Assembly: GCA_029239575.1 (NCBI GenBank)
Contig: JARBUP010000018.1
Location: forward strand, 1-19,550
Direction: 5' to 3'
From: Bacillota bacterium
GTDB lineage: Bacteria; Bacillota; Clostridia; Tissierellales; Sedimentibacteraceae
DNA length: 19,550 nucleotides
Shown here: positions 6,920-14,411 of the stretch, one piece after another
Position numbering within the stretch: position 1 is the stretch's first letter
How the letters are laid out: each line of letters starts with the position of its first letter
Notes under the pieces: model-generated
What the model was told of the DNA's origin: nothing
What the model saw: only the letters and a program-made list of their open reading frames with translations
Database searches by the model: none
Made by a program: the position numbers and the translations under genes

Positions 6920-8314
6920 ATGGGGTTAATTATAAAGAATGGTAATATCATTACATCCAAAAATGAATATATTGCAGATATTCTTGTAGAAGACGAAAAG
7001 ATAGTTGCCATAGGTAAAGATTTAGATATAAAAGGTCATGAAGTTGTAGACGCTAATGATAAATTCGTTTTTCCAGGTGGTGTAGATGAACACGTACACT
7101 ATAATTCATTTAATTCCTTAGGTTATGAAACTTCACATGCTGCTTTAGCAGGTGGTACAACTACAGTTGGAGATTTTGTAGTTCAACCAGTTGGAGTTGG
7201 TCTTAAGGATTCTATAATAAACTATAAAAAAGATTACCTTGATGAAAAAGCAACACCGGATTATGTTCTTCATGGTATCATTATGGACCCATCGGAAGAA
7301 ACAGTTGCAGATTTAGTAAATATGCCTTCAGTGGGTGTTTCTTCCGTTAAACTTTTCATGGCTTACAAAGGCATGCCATATTATGTTTCAGATGAATGGA
7401 TATTTAAAGCACTTTGTACGGGAAAAAAAGCTGGTGTAACAATTATGGTTCATGCTGAAAATGCAGATATCATTGATGTTTTAACAAAGAAGCTTATAGC
7501 AGAAGGAAAAACTGAACCAAAATATTTTGGCGATTCAAGACCTGTATTATCTGAAGCTGAAGCTACTTCAAGGGCAATATATATGGCAGAAATAGCAAAT
7601 GCTCCATTGTTTGTTGTTCATGTTACAAATCAAAAAACTGCTGAAATTATAAGAGATGCCTATAATAAAGGACTGTCAACTTACGGAGAAACCTGTACCC
7701 ATTATCTGATGTTAAATGATGAAAATTTAGCTAAGCCTAATTTTGAAGGTGCAAAATATGTATGTAATCCCCCACTAAGACCACAATCAGACGTTAATTT
7801 TATGTGGGAAGCAATTAATAAGGGTTGGTTAACAAGCGTAGGCTCAGATCACTGTGCTATTATGGGTGGTTTTGCTGAGGGAAAACGTAAAGGAATAAAT
7901 GACTTTAGTAAAATCCCACCAGGATCACCGGGTGTGCAAGATCGTCTGAATATGATTTGGACATACGGAGTAGAAACAGGAAAAATTACTCGTCAAAAAT
8001 TTGTTGAGGTTTGCTGTACAACCCCAGCAAAAGTTTGTGGAATTTATCCTCAAAAAGGTGAAATTGCTGTTGGAACAGATGCTGATATAGTTGTTTTTGA
8101 CCCTAATTATCGTGGTACAGTCAAATTAGAAGACAGTTTATCAAGCTCAGACTACTGTACCTATGATGGATTTGAAATAAAAGGTATTGCAGAAAAAGTA
8201 TACTTAAGAGGAAAATTAGTAGCACAAAATGGCAAATTTGTTGGAGAACTTGGAAAAGGACAACAAGTTATGTCCAAACCATATGCTTATTGCTACGATA
8301 AATTTAAAGAATAG
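6920..8314 (+). CDS. D-hydantoinase / dihydropyrimidinase
   Basis: A 464-residue amidohydrolase-superfamily enzyme, full length for hydantoinases. All bimetal ligands are present: His58 and His60 in VDEHVHYNS, the carboxylatable lysine (about 144) in SSVKLFMAYKG, His in TIMVHAENAD, His in LFVVHVTNQ, and Asp in TSVGSDHCAI. It hydrolyses the cyclic amide of hydantoins or dihydropyrimidines to N-carbamoyl amino acids, which the upstream amidase could then decarbamoylate. The earlier in-frame ATG at 6914 is only one base from the GGGG ribosome site, whereas ATG 6920 has normal spacing and also gives the canonical His58/His60 numbering. It is second in the sigma-54-driven operon, after a strong hairpin. 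Natural substrate (hydantoin, N-methylhydantoin or dihydropyrimidine) is unresolved. Confidence 0.9.
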   Translation: MGLIIKNGNIITSKNEYIADILVEDEKIVAIGKDLDIKGHEVVDANDKFVFPGGVDEHVHYNSFNSLGYETSHAALAGGTTTVGDFVVQPVGVGLKDSIINYKKDYLDEKATPDYVLHGIIMDPSEETVADLVNMPSVGVSSVKLFMAYKGMPYYVSDEWIFKALCTGKKAGVTIMVHAENADIIDVLTKKLIAEGKTEPKYFGDSRPVLSEAEATSRAIYMAEIANAPLFVVHVTNQKTAEIIRDAYNKGLSTYGETCTHYLMLNDENLAKPNFEGAKYVCNPPLRPQSDVNFMWEAINKGWLTSVGSDHCAIMGGFAEGKRKGINDFSKIPPGSPGVQDRLNMIWTYGVETGKITRQKFVEVCCTTPAKVCGIYPQKGEIAVGTDADIVVFDPNYRGTVKLEDSLSSSDYCTYDGFEIKGIAEKVYLRGKLVAQNGKFVGELGKGQQVMSKPYAYCYDKFKE

Positions 8315-8402
8315 TTTTACTAAAAGCGCCAAATGATAATGTTTTAGCTTTTAATTACAATTTAAAGTCTGGTTTATAAAACCTTTAAATAGAAATTAAA
8401 AT

Positions 8403-8455
8403 AAGCCTTAAAATTTATCTTTATTAATCAATATAATTTTGAGGCTTTTTTATTT
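8403..8455 (+). terminator. Intrinsic terminator of the hydantoinase operon
   Basis: AAGCCTTAAAAT (8403-8414) pairs with ATTTTGAGGCTT (8436-8447), with one G-U pair, followed by TTTTATTTT. Its left arm region (8393-8421) is almost identical to 8949-8977 at the stress-protein terminator. Confidence 0.8.
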
Positions 8456-8486
8456 TCTCTTATCCTAAAAATTTCGACCCAAATTA

Positions 8487-8879
8487 TTAGCGAGCAAAAT
8501 CCTCGATATATGGTTTAATATCTAAAACTGGAGTTCCGTCCAACATGTCAACACCAAAGAATTTTATTTTAGAATTTTCAACACTTGCTATTTTAACAAT
8601 TGACATGCCGATTCCATTCGGCCTGCGTGGTGATCTTGTAGAATAAATTCCTTTATTATCTCTTCTTTTAGATATCAAAGACCACTGGTCAGATTTGTGA
8701 AAATAAAATAATAATGTCACATATGATCCTGCCTCAATATCCTTAATTCCATCTTTATATTCATCCAAAATTTCAATAGTACCTACTTCATCCATACTGT
8801 CAATTGACTGCCGTGGCATTATTTCATCATCAGTATACGATGTTTTAATATATCCAATAGGTTTCATAATAATTTCCAT
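8487..8879 (-). CDS. TrmO/TsaA-family (YaeB-like) protein, probable tRNA N6-methyltransferase or relative
   Basis: A 130-residue TsaA-like beta-barrel protein. The signature GIYSTRSPRRPNGIGMS at about 78-94 and DMLDGTPVLDIKPY near the C-terminus are the SAM-binding and active-site motifs of this family. E. coli TrmO uses SAM to methylate the t6A37 base of certain tRNAs. This protein is the short, single-domain form without the C-terminal extension of E. coli TrmO, so it may act on another substrate. AGGAGG lies five bases before ATG 8879, favouring that start over the in-frame ATG 8867. It is a single minus-strand gene converging with the hydantoinase operon, and probably unrelated to it. Confidence 0.85.
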   Translation of the reverse strand: MEIIMKPIGYIKTSYTDDEIMPRQSIDSMDEVGTIEILDEYKDGIKDIEAGSYVTLLFYFHKSDQWSLISKRRDNKGIYSTRSPRRPNGIGMSIVKIASVENSKIKFFGVDMLDGTPVLDIKPYIEDFAR

Positions 8880-8955
8880 AAATACCTCCTAAAAATTTTA
8901 GCCTTTTCATCTTAACTTCTCATAATATTCAATAAATTTCTTAAAACAAAATTAA

Positions 8956-9005
8956 AATAAGCCTCAAAATTTATCTTGAGTATCAAGGTTATTTTTAGGC
9001 TTATT
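8956..9005 (-). terminator. Terminator of the universal stress protein gene
   Basis: AATAAGCCTCAAAAT (8956-8970) pairs with ATTTTTAGGCTTATT (8991-9005) with one internal mismatch. An inner CTTGA/TCAAG stem lies in the loop. On the minus strand TTTTAATTTTG follows. The gene's stop is at 9046. Confidence 0.72.
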
Positions 9006-9045
9006 TATTTAAAGCTTTTCATTATTGTGCCCTTATTAGTCCTTA

Positions 9046-9492
9046 TTAGTCCTCGTTAATAACCAATACAGGACATGGAGCATCTGATATTACCCTATGA
9101 GTAATTGAGCCCACAAAGAATCTTTTTATTTTTGAAAAGCCTCTGCGTCCCATTACAATTAAATCTACATTGTTTTCACCAGCATATTTTAGAATTTCTT
9201 CATATGGAACGCCTACAACTACTTTCTTTTCAAATTTGACGCCTTCAGTATTTACTAAACCTGAAAAAGCATCAAGCATTTTTGTCTGGTTTTCCAAAAT
9301 CATTGCCGAAATCTGAGAATGATTTATAGGAAGTGTAACAACACCGTCACCCACATACTCATATTTTCCTCTAACTTCTGCAATGCTTAAAAACACAATT
9401 TCACCGTTTTTTTCTTTTGCAATTTGAACTGCCATTAAAGCCGCTTTTTCCGAAGCAACTGACCCATCAACTGGAACAAGTATTTTATTCAT
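9046..9492 (-). CDS. Universal stress protein A family protein
   Basis: A 148-residue UspA-fold protein starting KILVPVDGSVASEKAA. It has the ATP-binding signature G-x2-G-x9-G-S in GRRGFSKIKRFFVGS, followed by the typical SDAPCPVLVI tail. This is the ATP-binding subclass, seen in stress survival or energy sensing in many bacteria; the exact role of this copy is unknown. The open frame extends upstream to ATG 9516, but AGGAGG is correctly spaced only for ATG 9492, four bases downstream, so the shorter protein is chosen. It is a single minus-strand gene with its own terminator and no evident functional link to its neighbours. Confidence 0.9.
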   Translation of the reverse strand: MNKILVPVDGSVASEKAALMAVQIAKEKNGEIVFLSIAEVRGKYEYVGDGVVTLPINHSQISAMILENQTKMLDAFSGLVNTEGVKFEKKVVVGVPYEEILKYAGENNVDLIVMGRRGFSKIKRFFVGSITHRVISDAPCPVLVINED

Positions 9493-9725
9493 AATTCCTC
9501 CTATATATTTAATCATAAATTTATTATATTATAAGCTGTAAATCTCTTATGTATAATATATACCTCAAATAAAAACATTTAAGCATTTTTTTATGAATTC
9601 TTTAACATATTAGATCAAATAACCACTATTCTAATAAGTGCAGGATATTCATCTCTCATAGCTTCTCTTACATATAACTAAATAATCAGGACCGATGCAT
9701 TATAGAAAATATTTATAATTAATTG

Positions 9726-9754
9726 TTGACATAATAAAAAATAAGGGATATTTT
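9726..9754 (+). promoter_or_regulatory. Sigma-70-type promoter of the DUF3788-like gene
   Basis: Perfect TTGACA (9726-9731), 17-base spacer, TATTTT (9749-9754). The start would be near 9761, about 47 bases before ATG 9808. Confidence 0.6.
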
Positions 9755-9807
9755 GGTATTAAACAAATAATCTTAATAACAAATAATTTATAAGGGTGGT
9801 GTTTTTA

Positions 9808-10245
9808 ATGGATTGGGATGAAATTTATACTATTAATAAAAAACCTTCAACAAATGATATAAGTGAGTATATCAATAATCCACTTTGGAATGAACTAACT
9901 GAATTTATTGAGAAAACATACTTAATTAACCCACAAATTGAATATAGCAAATGCTCTGCTGCCCATGGTTGGAATGTTAAATACAAAAAAGGAAGCAAAT
10001 CAATCTGCACATTGTATCCAAACAAAAATTTTTATACATGCCTGGTTTGTGTTGGCAGTAAGGAAGTTGTTGAAATAGAGTTATTACTGCCAACCTTTGA
10101 GAAATATATTCAGGAACTTTATAGATCGTCAGGTTCTCTTAACGGAACACGTTGGCTCATGATAGATGTGACAAATTCTAAAATATTGAATGATTTAAAG
10201 GTGTTGATTAGTATCAGAGTGAAAATTAATAGTGATAAATTATAA
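9808..10245 (+). CDS. DUF3788-like protein of unknown function
   Basis: A 145-residue soluble protein. It resembles DUF3788 proteins, with PLWNELTEFIEKTY, then YSKCSAAHGWNVKYKKGSKSICTLYPNKNFYTCLV in two overlapping stretches, and a C-terminal TRWLMIDVTNS...LKVLISIRVK. The conserved aromatic and Cys-rich centre (YSKCS..GWNVKY) is the main basis for the family call. The family has no established function that I know of. GTG 9796 could open the frame earlier, but AAGGGTGGT (9792-9800) overlaps it and is properly placed for ATG 9808. The gene is alone on the plus strand, facing convergent minus-strand remnants and the esterase. Confidence 0.75.
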   Translation: MDWDEIYTINKKPSTNDISEYINNPLWNELTEFIEKTYLINPQIEYSKCSAAHGWNVKYKKGSKSICTLYPNKNFYTCLVCVGSKEVVEIELLLPTFEKYIQELYRSSGSLNGTRWLMIDVTNSKILNDLKVLISIRVKINSDKL

Positions 10246-10296
10246 ATTTTAAGTTTTTTGATTACTATTCTATTTTCAAGCTTAGTAGGAAATCAC

Positions 10297-10399
10297 AGTA
10301 AAAAAGCAAAGGACGCAATGTCCTTTGATTTTGACTTAAGCTTTTGTTTTTACTGTATGTCCTTTATTTTCTGCTTCCTTCAGTGCAGCCAATTGTTCA
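10297..10399. repeat. Copy B of a ~100-bp duplicated gene tail plus terminator
   Basis: About 103 bp match 14412-14513 at roughly 90 percent by eye, with one single-base indel. The unit contains the last codons of a minus-strand frame, its TAA stop and an adjoining hairpin terminator (CAAAGGAC 10307-10314 with GTCCTTTG 10320-10327, T run on the minus strand). Confidence 0.75.
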
Positions 10400-10456
10400 A
10401 CAATATTTACGCCGATTCTTTAGAAATTTGCTCTGCTTCCTCTTTTTTTATAACTA
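10336..10456 (-). pseudogene. Remnant of a gene 3' end, related to the tail at 14450
   Basis: The minus strand holds a readable C-terminal tail ending EQLAALKEAENKGHTVKTKA and a TAA at 10336-10338. It is clearly related to EQLTALKEAEKNGNKVKTKA at 14450. Upstream, the reading continues in another frame (KKEEAEQISKESA, then a stop), and shifting by one or two bases near 10415 joins the two pieces into an alignable whole. No start codon or upstream domain survives, and the remnant abuts the esterase stop at 10493. The parent family is not recognised. It is a decayed fragment, and the nearly intact terminator may now serve the esterase transcript. Confidence 0.6.
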
Positions 10457-10492
10457 TTAATTATATGATAATATTTGAAGATCTAAGTTAAT

Positions 10493-11392
10493 TTATATCA
10501 TTTTAAATTCTCTTTGAAAAGACATACAAAGGCCATCTCTTATCCATTTTGTCATAGGTGCATCATTTATCATGTCAAATCCGTGACCTACTCTAGGCAT
10601 CATATACAATTCACATGGAACTGCATCTTTTAACAAATGGTTTACGTATTCTAATCCATAATCCCTAAGTGGATCATATTCACCCACTATAACAAAAGTA
10701 GGCGGTAAACCAGAAAAATCATCTGCAAAATTAGGTACTGCATAGTATGATGGTCTATTTCCATTAAATCCACCAAGATATGTTTTAATTGCTGATGATA
10801 AATTATCCCCGCTAAGTACTGGTGCACCATATCTCATTTGCTCCGCTGAAAGTGTAGGTCCTAACCCTATAGCTGGTACATTTAATGCATTTAAAGAAAT
10901 TTTCGGACCACCTTTATCACGTACATAAAAGGCAAGACCTGCACAAAGATTTCCTCCTGCACTAGTACCAAACAACCCCATTCGGTCTTTATCACCACCA
11001 AGAAATTCTGCTATTTCATAAATCCAATTCCATACTGCATAGCAATCTTCCAAAGCAGCTGGAAATATATTTTCAGGAGATAATCTATAATCAACAGATA
11101 CAACAATTGCTGGTATATTCATAGCTAAATATGTTGCACGATTGTTGTCAAAATCTAAATTACCAGCTACAAATCCGCCACCGTGAACATCCATTATTAT
11201 TGGTCTTTTCTCAATTATTCCTTCTTTTTTATATATTCGAACGGATATTTCTGGAGCTCCATTTAAACCTAAAACTTTCGTATCATATATTTCTATTCCA
11301 TTTGGTTTATCAAATTTAGTTATTATATCTCGTACTTCTTCTATCTTAGTAGATGTAAGAACTTCATAATGTGGATGTATATTTAATTTCAT
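10493..11392 (-). CDS. Alpha/beta hydrolase, hormone-sensitive-lipase-type esterase
   Basis: A 299-residue esterase of the HSL (family IV) group. The oxyanion-hole motif HGGG is at 70-73. The nucleophile elbow is GTSAG with Ser144 (Thr in place of the usual Asp of GDSAG). The acid is Asp240 in VGEYDPLRDYG and the base His270 in RVGHGFDM. Such enzymes cleave short-chain acyl or aryl esters in the cytoplasm; no signal peptide is present. AGAGGT lies before ATG 11392. It is on the same strand as, and downstream of, the enoate-reductase-like gene, with 324 bp of decayed sequence between. It may be part of the same PadR-controlled unit acting on ester-bound substrates, but the gap makes that uncertain. 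Confidence 0.88.
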   Translation of the reverse strand: MKLNIHPHYEVLTSTKIEEVRDIITKFDKPNGIEIYDTKVLGLNGAPEISVRIYKKEGIIEKRPIIMDVHGGGFVAGNLDFDNNRATYLAMNIPAIVVSVDYRLSPENIFPAALEDCYAVWNWIYEIAEFLGGDKDRMGLFGTSAGGNLCAGLAFYVRDKGGPKISLNALNVPAIGLGPTLSAEQMRYGAPVLSGDNLSSAIKTYLGGFNGNRPSYYAVPNFADDFSGLPPTFVIVGEYDPLRDYGLEYVNHLLKDAVPCELYMMPRVGHGFDMINDAPMTKWIRDGLCMSFQREFKMI

Positions 11393-11429
11393 GTAATTTA
11401 CCTCTATGCTTTATGATATATATATTTTT

Positions 11430-11467
11430 TTGAAAGAAGTATTTATAAATTGAAATACTTCTTTCAA
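11430..11467. repeat. Perfect 15-bp inverted repeat upstream of the esterase gene
   Basis: TTGAAAGAAGTATTT (11430-11444) and AAATACTTCTTTCAA (11453-11467) are exact complements around an 8-base loop. It lies 38 bases upstream of the esterase ATG. On the minus strand it is followed by A residues, not T, so it is not a normal terminator for rightward-to-leftward transcription. It could be an operator, an RNA-stability hairpin or a weak plus-strand terminator. Confidence 0.6.
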
Positions 11468-11492
11468 CTTCATTTTGTATTATTATATTATT

Positions 11493-11640
11493 TTAATGAT
11501 TTAATAAAGTATCTACAATATCATTACCAGCAGATTCACGTACGATTTTAACTGTTTTGGTATCAGCTTCTCTCATTTTAATTAAATCAGATTCTGGTAA
11601 AGTTTTTTATAAATCAAGCAGTTTAGCACGTTTCTCATTC
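11493..11640 (-). pseudogene. Remnant of a protein C-terminus, perhaps a TRAP-type solute-binding protein
   Basis: On the minus strand one frame reads KTLPESDLIKMREADTKTV followed by KIVRESAGNDIVDTLLNH and a TAA at 11493-11495. An in-frame TAA interrupts it directly upstream, before NEKRAKLLDL. The composition and ending look like the C-terminus of a real protein. The pattern (helix with E.DL.K.R.A...V...ESAG.D.VDTL) recalls DctP-type binding proteins, but that is only a resemblance. No start codon or ribosome site is found. It lies between the flavoenzyme and the esterase genes, suggesting a gene was lost from this cluster. Confidence 0.4.
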
Positions 11641-11716
11641 TTTTAAAATACCTACTCATATGTTTGTAAATCGTCAATACCTTAATACTTATTTTTAGTC
11701 GATTAATAATTTAGTT

Positions 11717-13711
11717 TTACAAATGGTTGGCAACTTCAAAAGCATCCCATATTCCATACATAATATTAGCTACTTTTCTAGCATCGCCTAATAAGTATAT
11801 TTCAGGTATCTTAAATTCTAATTCTTTAAACAAACTGTTATCTTCCTTATAACCAACAGATAAAATTACGCTATCGCACGCTATGTTCTTTTCTCCATTA
11901 TCAGTATTCATAGCTAATTGACCATTACTTAATCCTGTGACTTTTGCATTAGTAACAACCTCAATATCGTTGTATGGTATTAACTTCTCTAACATTTCAC
12001 TATTTGCATGGCACAATGGTCCATTTAATGCTAACAACTTGTCTAATGCTTCAACTATAGTAACCTTTTTACCATTGCGAGCTAGCCATAATGCTGTTTC
12101 ACATCCAACTAATCCACCACCTATAACAACAGTAGTATTTCCACAGTCCTTCTTGTTTGTTAAAATATCCGCCGCTGTAAATACCTTTTCATCATCACCT
12201 AAACTGAAAACTTTTGGAATTGAACCTGTTGCTATGATAACTGAATCATAATTGCCTTTTAAAACAAATTCCTTTGTAACTTCTGTATTTAAATTAACTG
12301 AAACATTTAATTCATTTAATTGATTTGTAAACCAATCAGCTAATAATATATCATCTTCTTTAAAATCAGGAGCTCCACCAGGTATTAAATTACCGCCTAA
12401 TTTATCTGATTTTTCAAATAGCTCTGGCAGATGTCCTCTAATTGATAATACTCTAGCAGCTTCACAGCCTGCTACTCCTCCGCCAATTATTAATACTTTC
12501 TTAGGTTTGACAATTGGATTGTATGCTGTGTATCTTTCTCTGCAAGCTTGAGGATTAACTGCACAGTTTAACATAGAGTATTCTTGTATTCGGCCCATAC
12601 ATCCTTCTTGACATGATATACAAGGTCTTATACTTTTTGTTTTACCTCCTCGTAATTTATTTGCATAATCAGGATCAGCTAATAGTGGTCTTCCTAAACT
12701 AATGATATCACAAGTTCCATTATCTATTGCAGTCGTTGCCATATCTGGATTGTCCATTCTACCAGCACATATAATTGGTACATTTACAGTTTCCTTCATT
12801 AACTTAGCATATGGCATATATAATCCCTTTTCTTGATACATAGGGGGATGACTCCACCACCATGAATCGTATGATCCTACATCTATATCTAATGCATCAT
12901 ATCCGTATTTTACTAATAGTTTGGCCGCTTCAATTCCTTCCGGTAAATCTCTACCTTTTTCTTCAAATTCTTCTCCAGGAAGTGCACCATCTCTTAATCC
13001 TTTTATAAAGCTTTTTGGACTATAACGCAATGTTACTGGGAAATCTTCCCCACAACGTATTTTTATTTCTTCTACTATTTCACGAGCAAAACGAAGTCTA
13101 TTTTCTAAGCTTCCACCATATTCATCTGTTCTATGATTAAAAAGCTCTATAGCAAATTGATCGATTAAATATCCTTCATGAACTGCATGAATTTGAACTC
13201 CATCAAATCCTGCTCTCTTAGCATTAAAGGCACCATCACCAAATTTTTTTACTATACTTTTTATTTCTTCAATTGATATCTCCCTACAAGTTTTGTCTAA
13301 CCATCTATGTTGTATTGGACTTGGAGCTACAGGAGGAAACTCCCCTAAATTTGTAGGAATGGTAACACGCCCAAAACCTCCAGACATCTGCAAGAATACC
13401 TTTGCATTATACGCATGGATTCTTTCAGTCATTTCTCTACCAGATCTTATGAATTGAACAGGATTATGAGTTGAGCAGGGACAATTTGGCATACCATGTT
13501 CTTCTACTACATTATCAACAAACGTAACACCAGTAAATATTAATCCCGTTCCACCTTTAGCACGTTCTGTATAATAATCTATACCACGTTGATTAAATCC
13601 GCCCTCCGCGTCTGCTAGCCCTAGTGGGCCCATAGGTGCAAGAGCAAATCTGTTTTTAATTTCAACATTTCCTATTTTTATTGATTGAAACAAATTCGCA
13701 TAATTAATCAT
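11717..13711 (-). CDS. 2-enoate reductase / 2,4-dienoyl-CoA reductase-like flavoenzyme (OYE plus FAD domains)
   Basis: A 664-residue enzyme of the FadH/enoate reductase/BaiCD group, normal length. Residues 1 to about 350 form the FMN-binding TIM barrel of the old yellow enzyme family (KNRFALAPMGP; VQIHAVHEGYLIDQF; IISLGRPLLADPD). A 4Fe-4S site follows at C364-x2-C367-x3-C371-x11-C383. Then come an FAD motif GGGVAG at 410-415 and a second dinucleotide motif IGGGLVG near 540. Family members reduce activated C=C bonds of enoates, cinnamates or dienoyl-CoA, passing electrons from NAD(P)H via FAD, Fe-S and FMN. The start ATG 13711 follows AAGGAG. Transcription is from a consensus promoter overlapped by a PadR-type dyad, so an aromatic or phenolic enoate substrate is a reasonable guess. 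Confidence 0.9.
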   Translation of the reverse strand: MINYANLFQSIKIGNVEIKNRFALAPMGPLGLADAEGGFNQRGIDYYTERAKGGTGLIFTGVTFVDNVVEEHGMPNCPCSTHNPVQFIRSGREMTERIHAYNAKVFLQMSGGFGRVTIPTNLGEFPPVAPSPIQHRWLDKTCREISIEEIKSIVKKFGDGAFNAKRAGFDGVQIHAVHEGYLIDQFAIELFNHRTDEYGGSLENRLRFAREIVEEIKIRCGEDFPVTLRYSPKSFIKGLRDGALPGEEFEEKGRDLPEGIEAAKLLVKYGYDALDIDVGSYDSWWWSHPPMYQEKGLYMPYAKLMKETVNVPIICAGRMDNPDMATTAIDNGTCDIISLGRPLLADPDYANKLRGGKTKSIRPCISCQEGCMGRIQEYSMLNCAVNPQACRERYTAYNPIVKPKKVLIIGGGVAGCEAARVLSIRGHLPELFEKSDKLGGNLIPGGAPDFKEDDILLADWFTNQLNELNVSVNLNTEVTKEFVLKGNYDSVIIATGSIPKVFSLGDDEKVFTAADILTNKKDCGNTTVVIGGGLVGCETALWLARNGKKVTIVEALDKLLALNGPLCHANSEMLEKLIPYNDIEVVTNAKVTGLSNGQLAMNTDNGEKNIACDSVILSVGYKEDNSLFKELEFKIPEIYLLGDARKVANIMYGIWDAFEVANHL

Positions 13712-13745
13712 ATAATTCTCCTTAATTATTTTTTTGTGCTAATTA

Positions 13746-13774
13746 ATTATACGATGCAAATTATAACATGTCAA
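13746..13774 (-). promoter_or_regulatory. Consensus sigma-70 promoter of the flavoenzyme gene
   Basis: On the minus strand a perfect TTGACA (13774-13769), exactly 17 bases, then a perfect TATAAT (13751-13746). The start is near 13739, about 28 bases before ATG 13711. So strong a promoter fits a gene held down by a repressor. Confidence 0.8.
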
Positions 13775-13786
13775 TATTTACATGTT
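13765..13786. promoter_or_regulatory. Candidate PadR operator
   Basis: AACATGT (13765-13771), an 8-base spacer, then ACATGTT (13780-13786), a perfect 7-bp inverted repeat. The arms-with-N8 layout matches known PadR operators (ATGT-N8-ACAT type). It covers the -35 box of the flavoenzyme promoter and lies within the divergent padR-flavoenzyme region. Confidence 0.78.
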
Positions 13787-13861
13787 TGATTTAATAAATT
13801 ACTTTTATTTTTTTTTATTTAGTGTTATTATAGTTGTAATTTAAAAATACGAGGTGAAGTT

Positions 13862-14398
13862 TTGAGAACTTTAAAATATGCAATACTAGGATTAGTAAAT
13901 AGAAATCCTATAACAGGTTACGACATAACAAAAGAATTTAACAAAGAACTTGCAAACTTTTGGTATGCAAAGCATAGTCAGATATATCCTGAGTTAAAGA
14001 AACTAGTAGACGAGGGTTTAATAAATTTTGAAGTAATTATAGCTGGAGAAAGTTTAGAAAAAAAACTTTATACTATTACTGAAAAGGGAAAAGAAAGTTT
14101 AAAAAAATGGTTATTACAAGTCGAAGATTTAGATCCTACACCAAAAGATAAATTTAAACTACGTATGTACTTTTCAGAAATTTTAAATAAAGAAGAAATA
14201 ATTTTGCAATTTGAAGACCAACTAATAAAGAGAAATAAAAAATTACAATTTCTAAATGATGTTATGAATGAATACGATCGTACTATCCCCGATGTAATTT
14301 CACCTGAATTTGGTGACTATATGGTCCTTGAAGGAGCTATATTGAGGGAACAATCTTATATAGAGTGGATTAATAGATGCCTTAACAGATTGAAATAA
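13862..14398 (+). CDS. PadR-family transcriptional repressor
   Basis: A 178-residue regulator. Residues 1-80 are the PadR winged helix (LKYAILGLVNRNPITGYDI, HSQIYPELKKLVDEGLI, KLYTITEKGKESLKKWL). The rest is the C-terminal four-helix-type dimerisation and ligand domain, ending AILREQSYIEWINRCL. PadR proteins typically repress detoxification or degradation genes and release DNA on binding phenolic acids or drugs. Translation starts at TTG 13862 after GAGGTG; no ATG is available near. It is divergent from the flavoenzyme gene across 150 bp containing an N8-spaced dyad. A TGtTATTAT extended -10 at 13823-13831 probably drives padR itself. It converges with the M20 pseudogene, sharing the terminator at 14417-14446. 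Confidence 0.92.
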   Translation: MRTLKYAILGLVNRNPITGYDITKEFNKELANFWYAKHSQIYPELKKLVDEGLINFEVIIAGESLEKKLYTITEKGKESLKKWLLQVEDLDPTPKDKFKLRMYFSEILNKEEIILQFEDQLIKRNKKLQFLNDVMNEYDRTIPDVISPEFGDYMVLEGAILREQSYIEWINRCLNRLK

Positions 14399-14411
14399 AA
14401 AATGCAAGGAA

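Larger units (their letters stand above)
11393..11716. other. 324-bp gap between esterase and flavoenzyme genes
   Basis: It holds the 15-bp inverted repeat at 11430-11467 and a minus-strand coding remnant at about 11493-11640. I see no intact gene and no convincing consensus promoter for the esterase, which leaves read-through from the upstream flavoenzyme gene possible. Confidence 0.5.

Noticed and set aside
9615..9680. About 20 minus-strand codons (VREAMRDEYPALIRI) resembling the N-terminus of a GNAT acetyltransferase
   Set aside because: Too short, with no start codon or ribosome site and a stop directly after. The resemblance may be chance; not enough to call a pseudogene.
10258..10491. 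A plus-strand open frame of 77 codons
   Set aside because: It has no ribosome site, and the opposite strand holds a recognisable gene tail and terminator that also occur at 14412-14513. The plus frame is a by-product.
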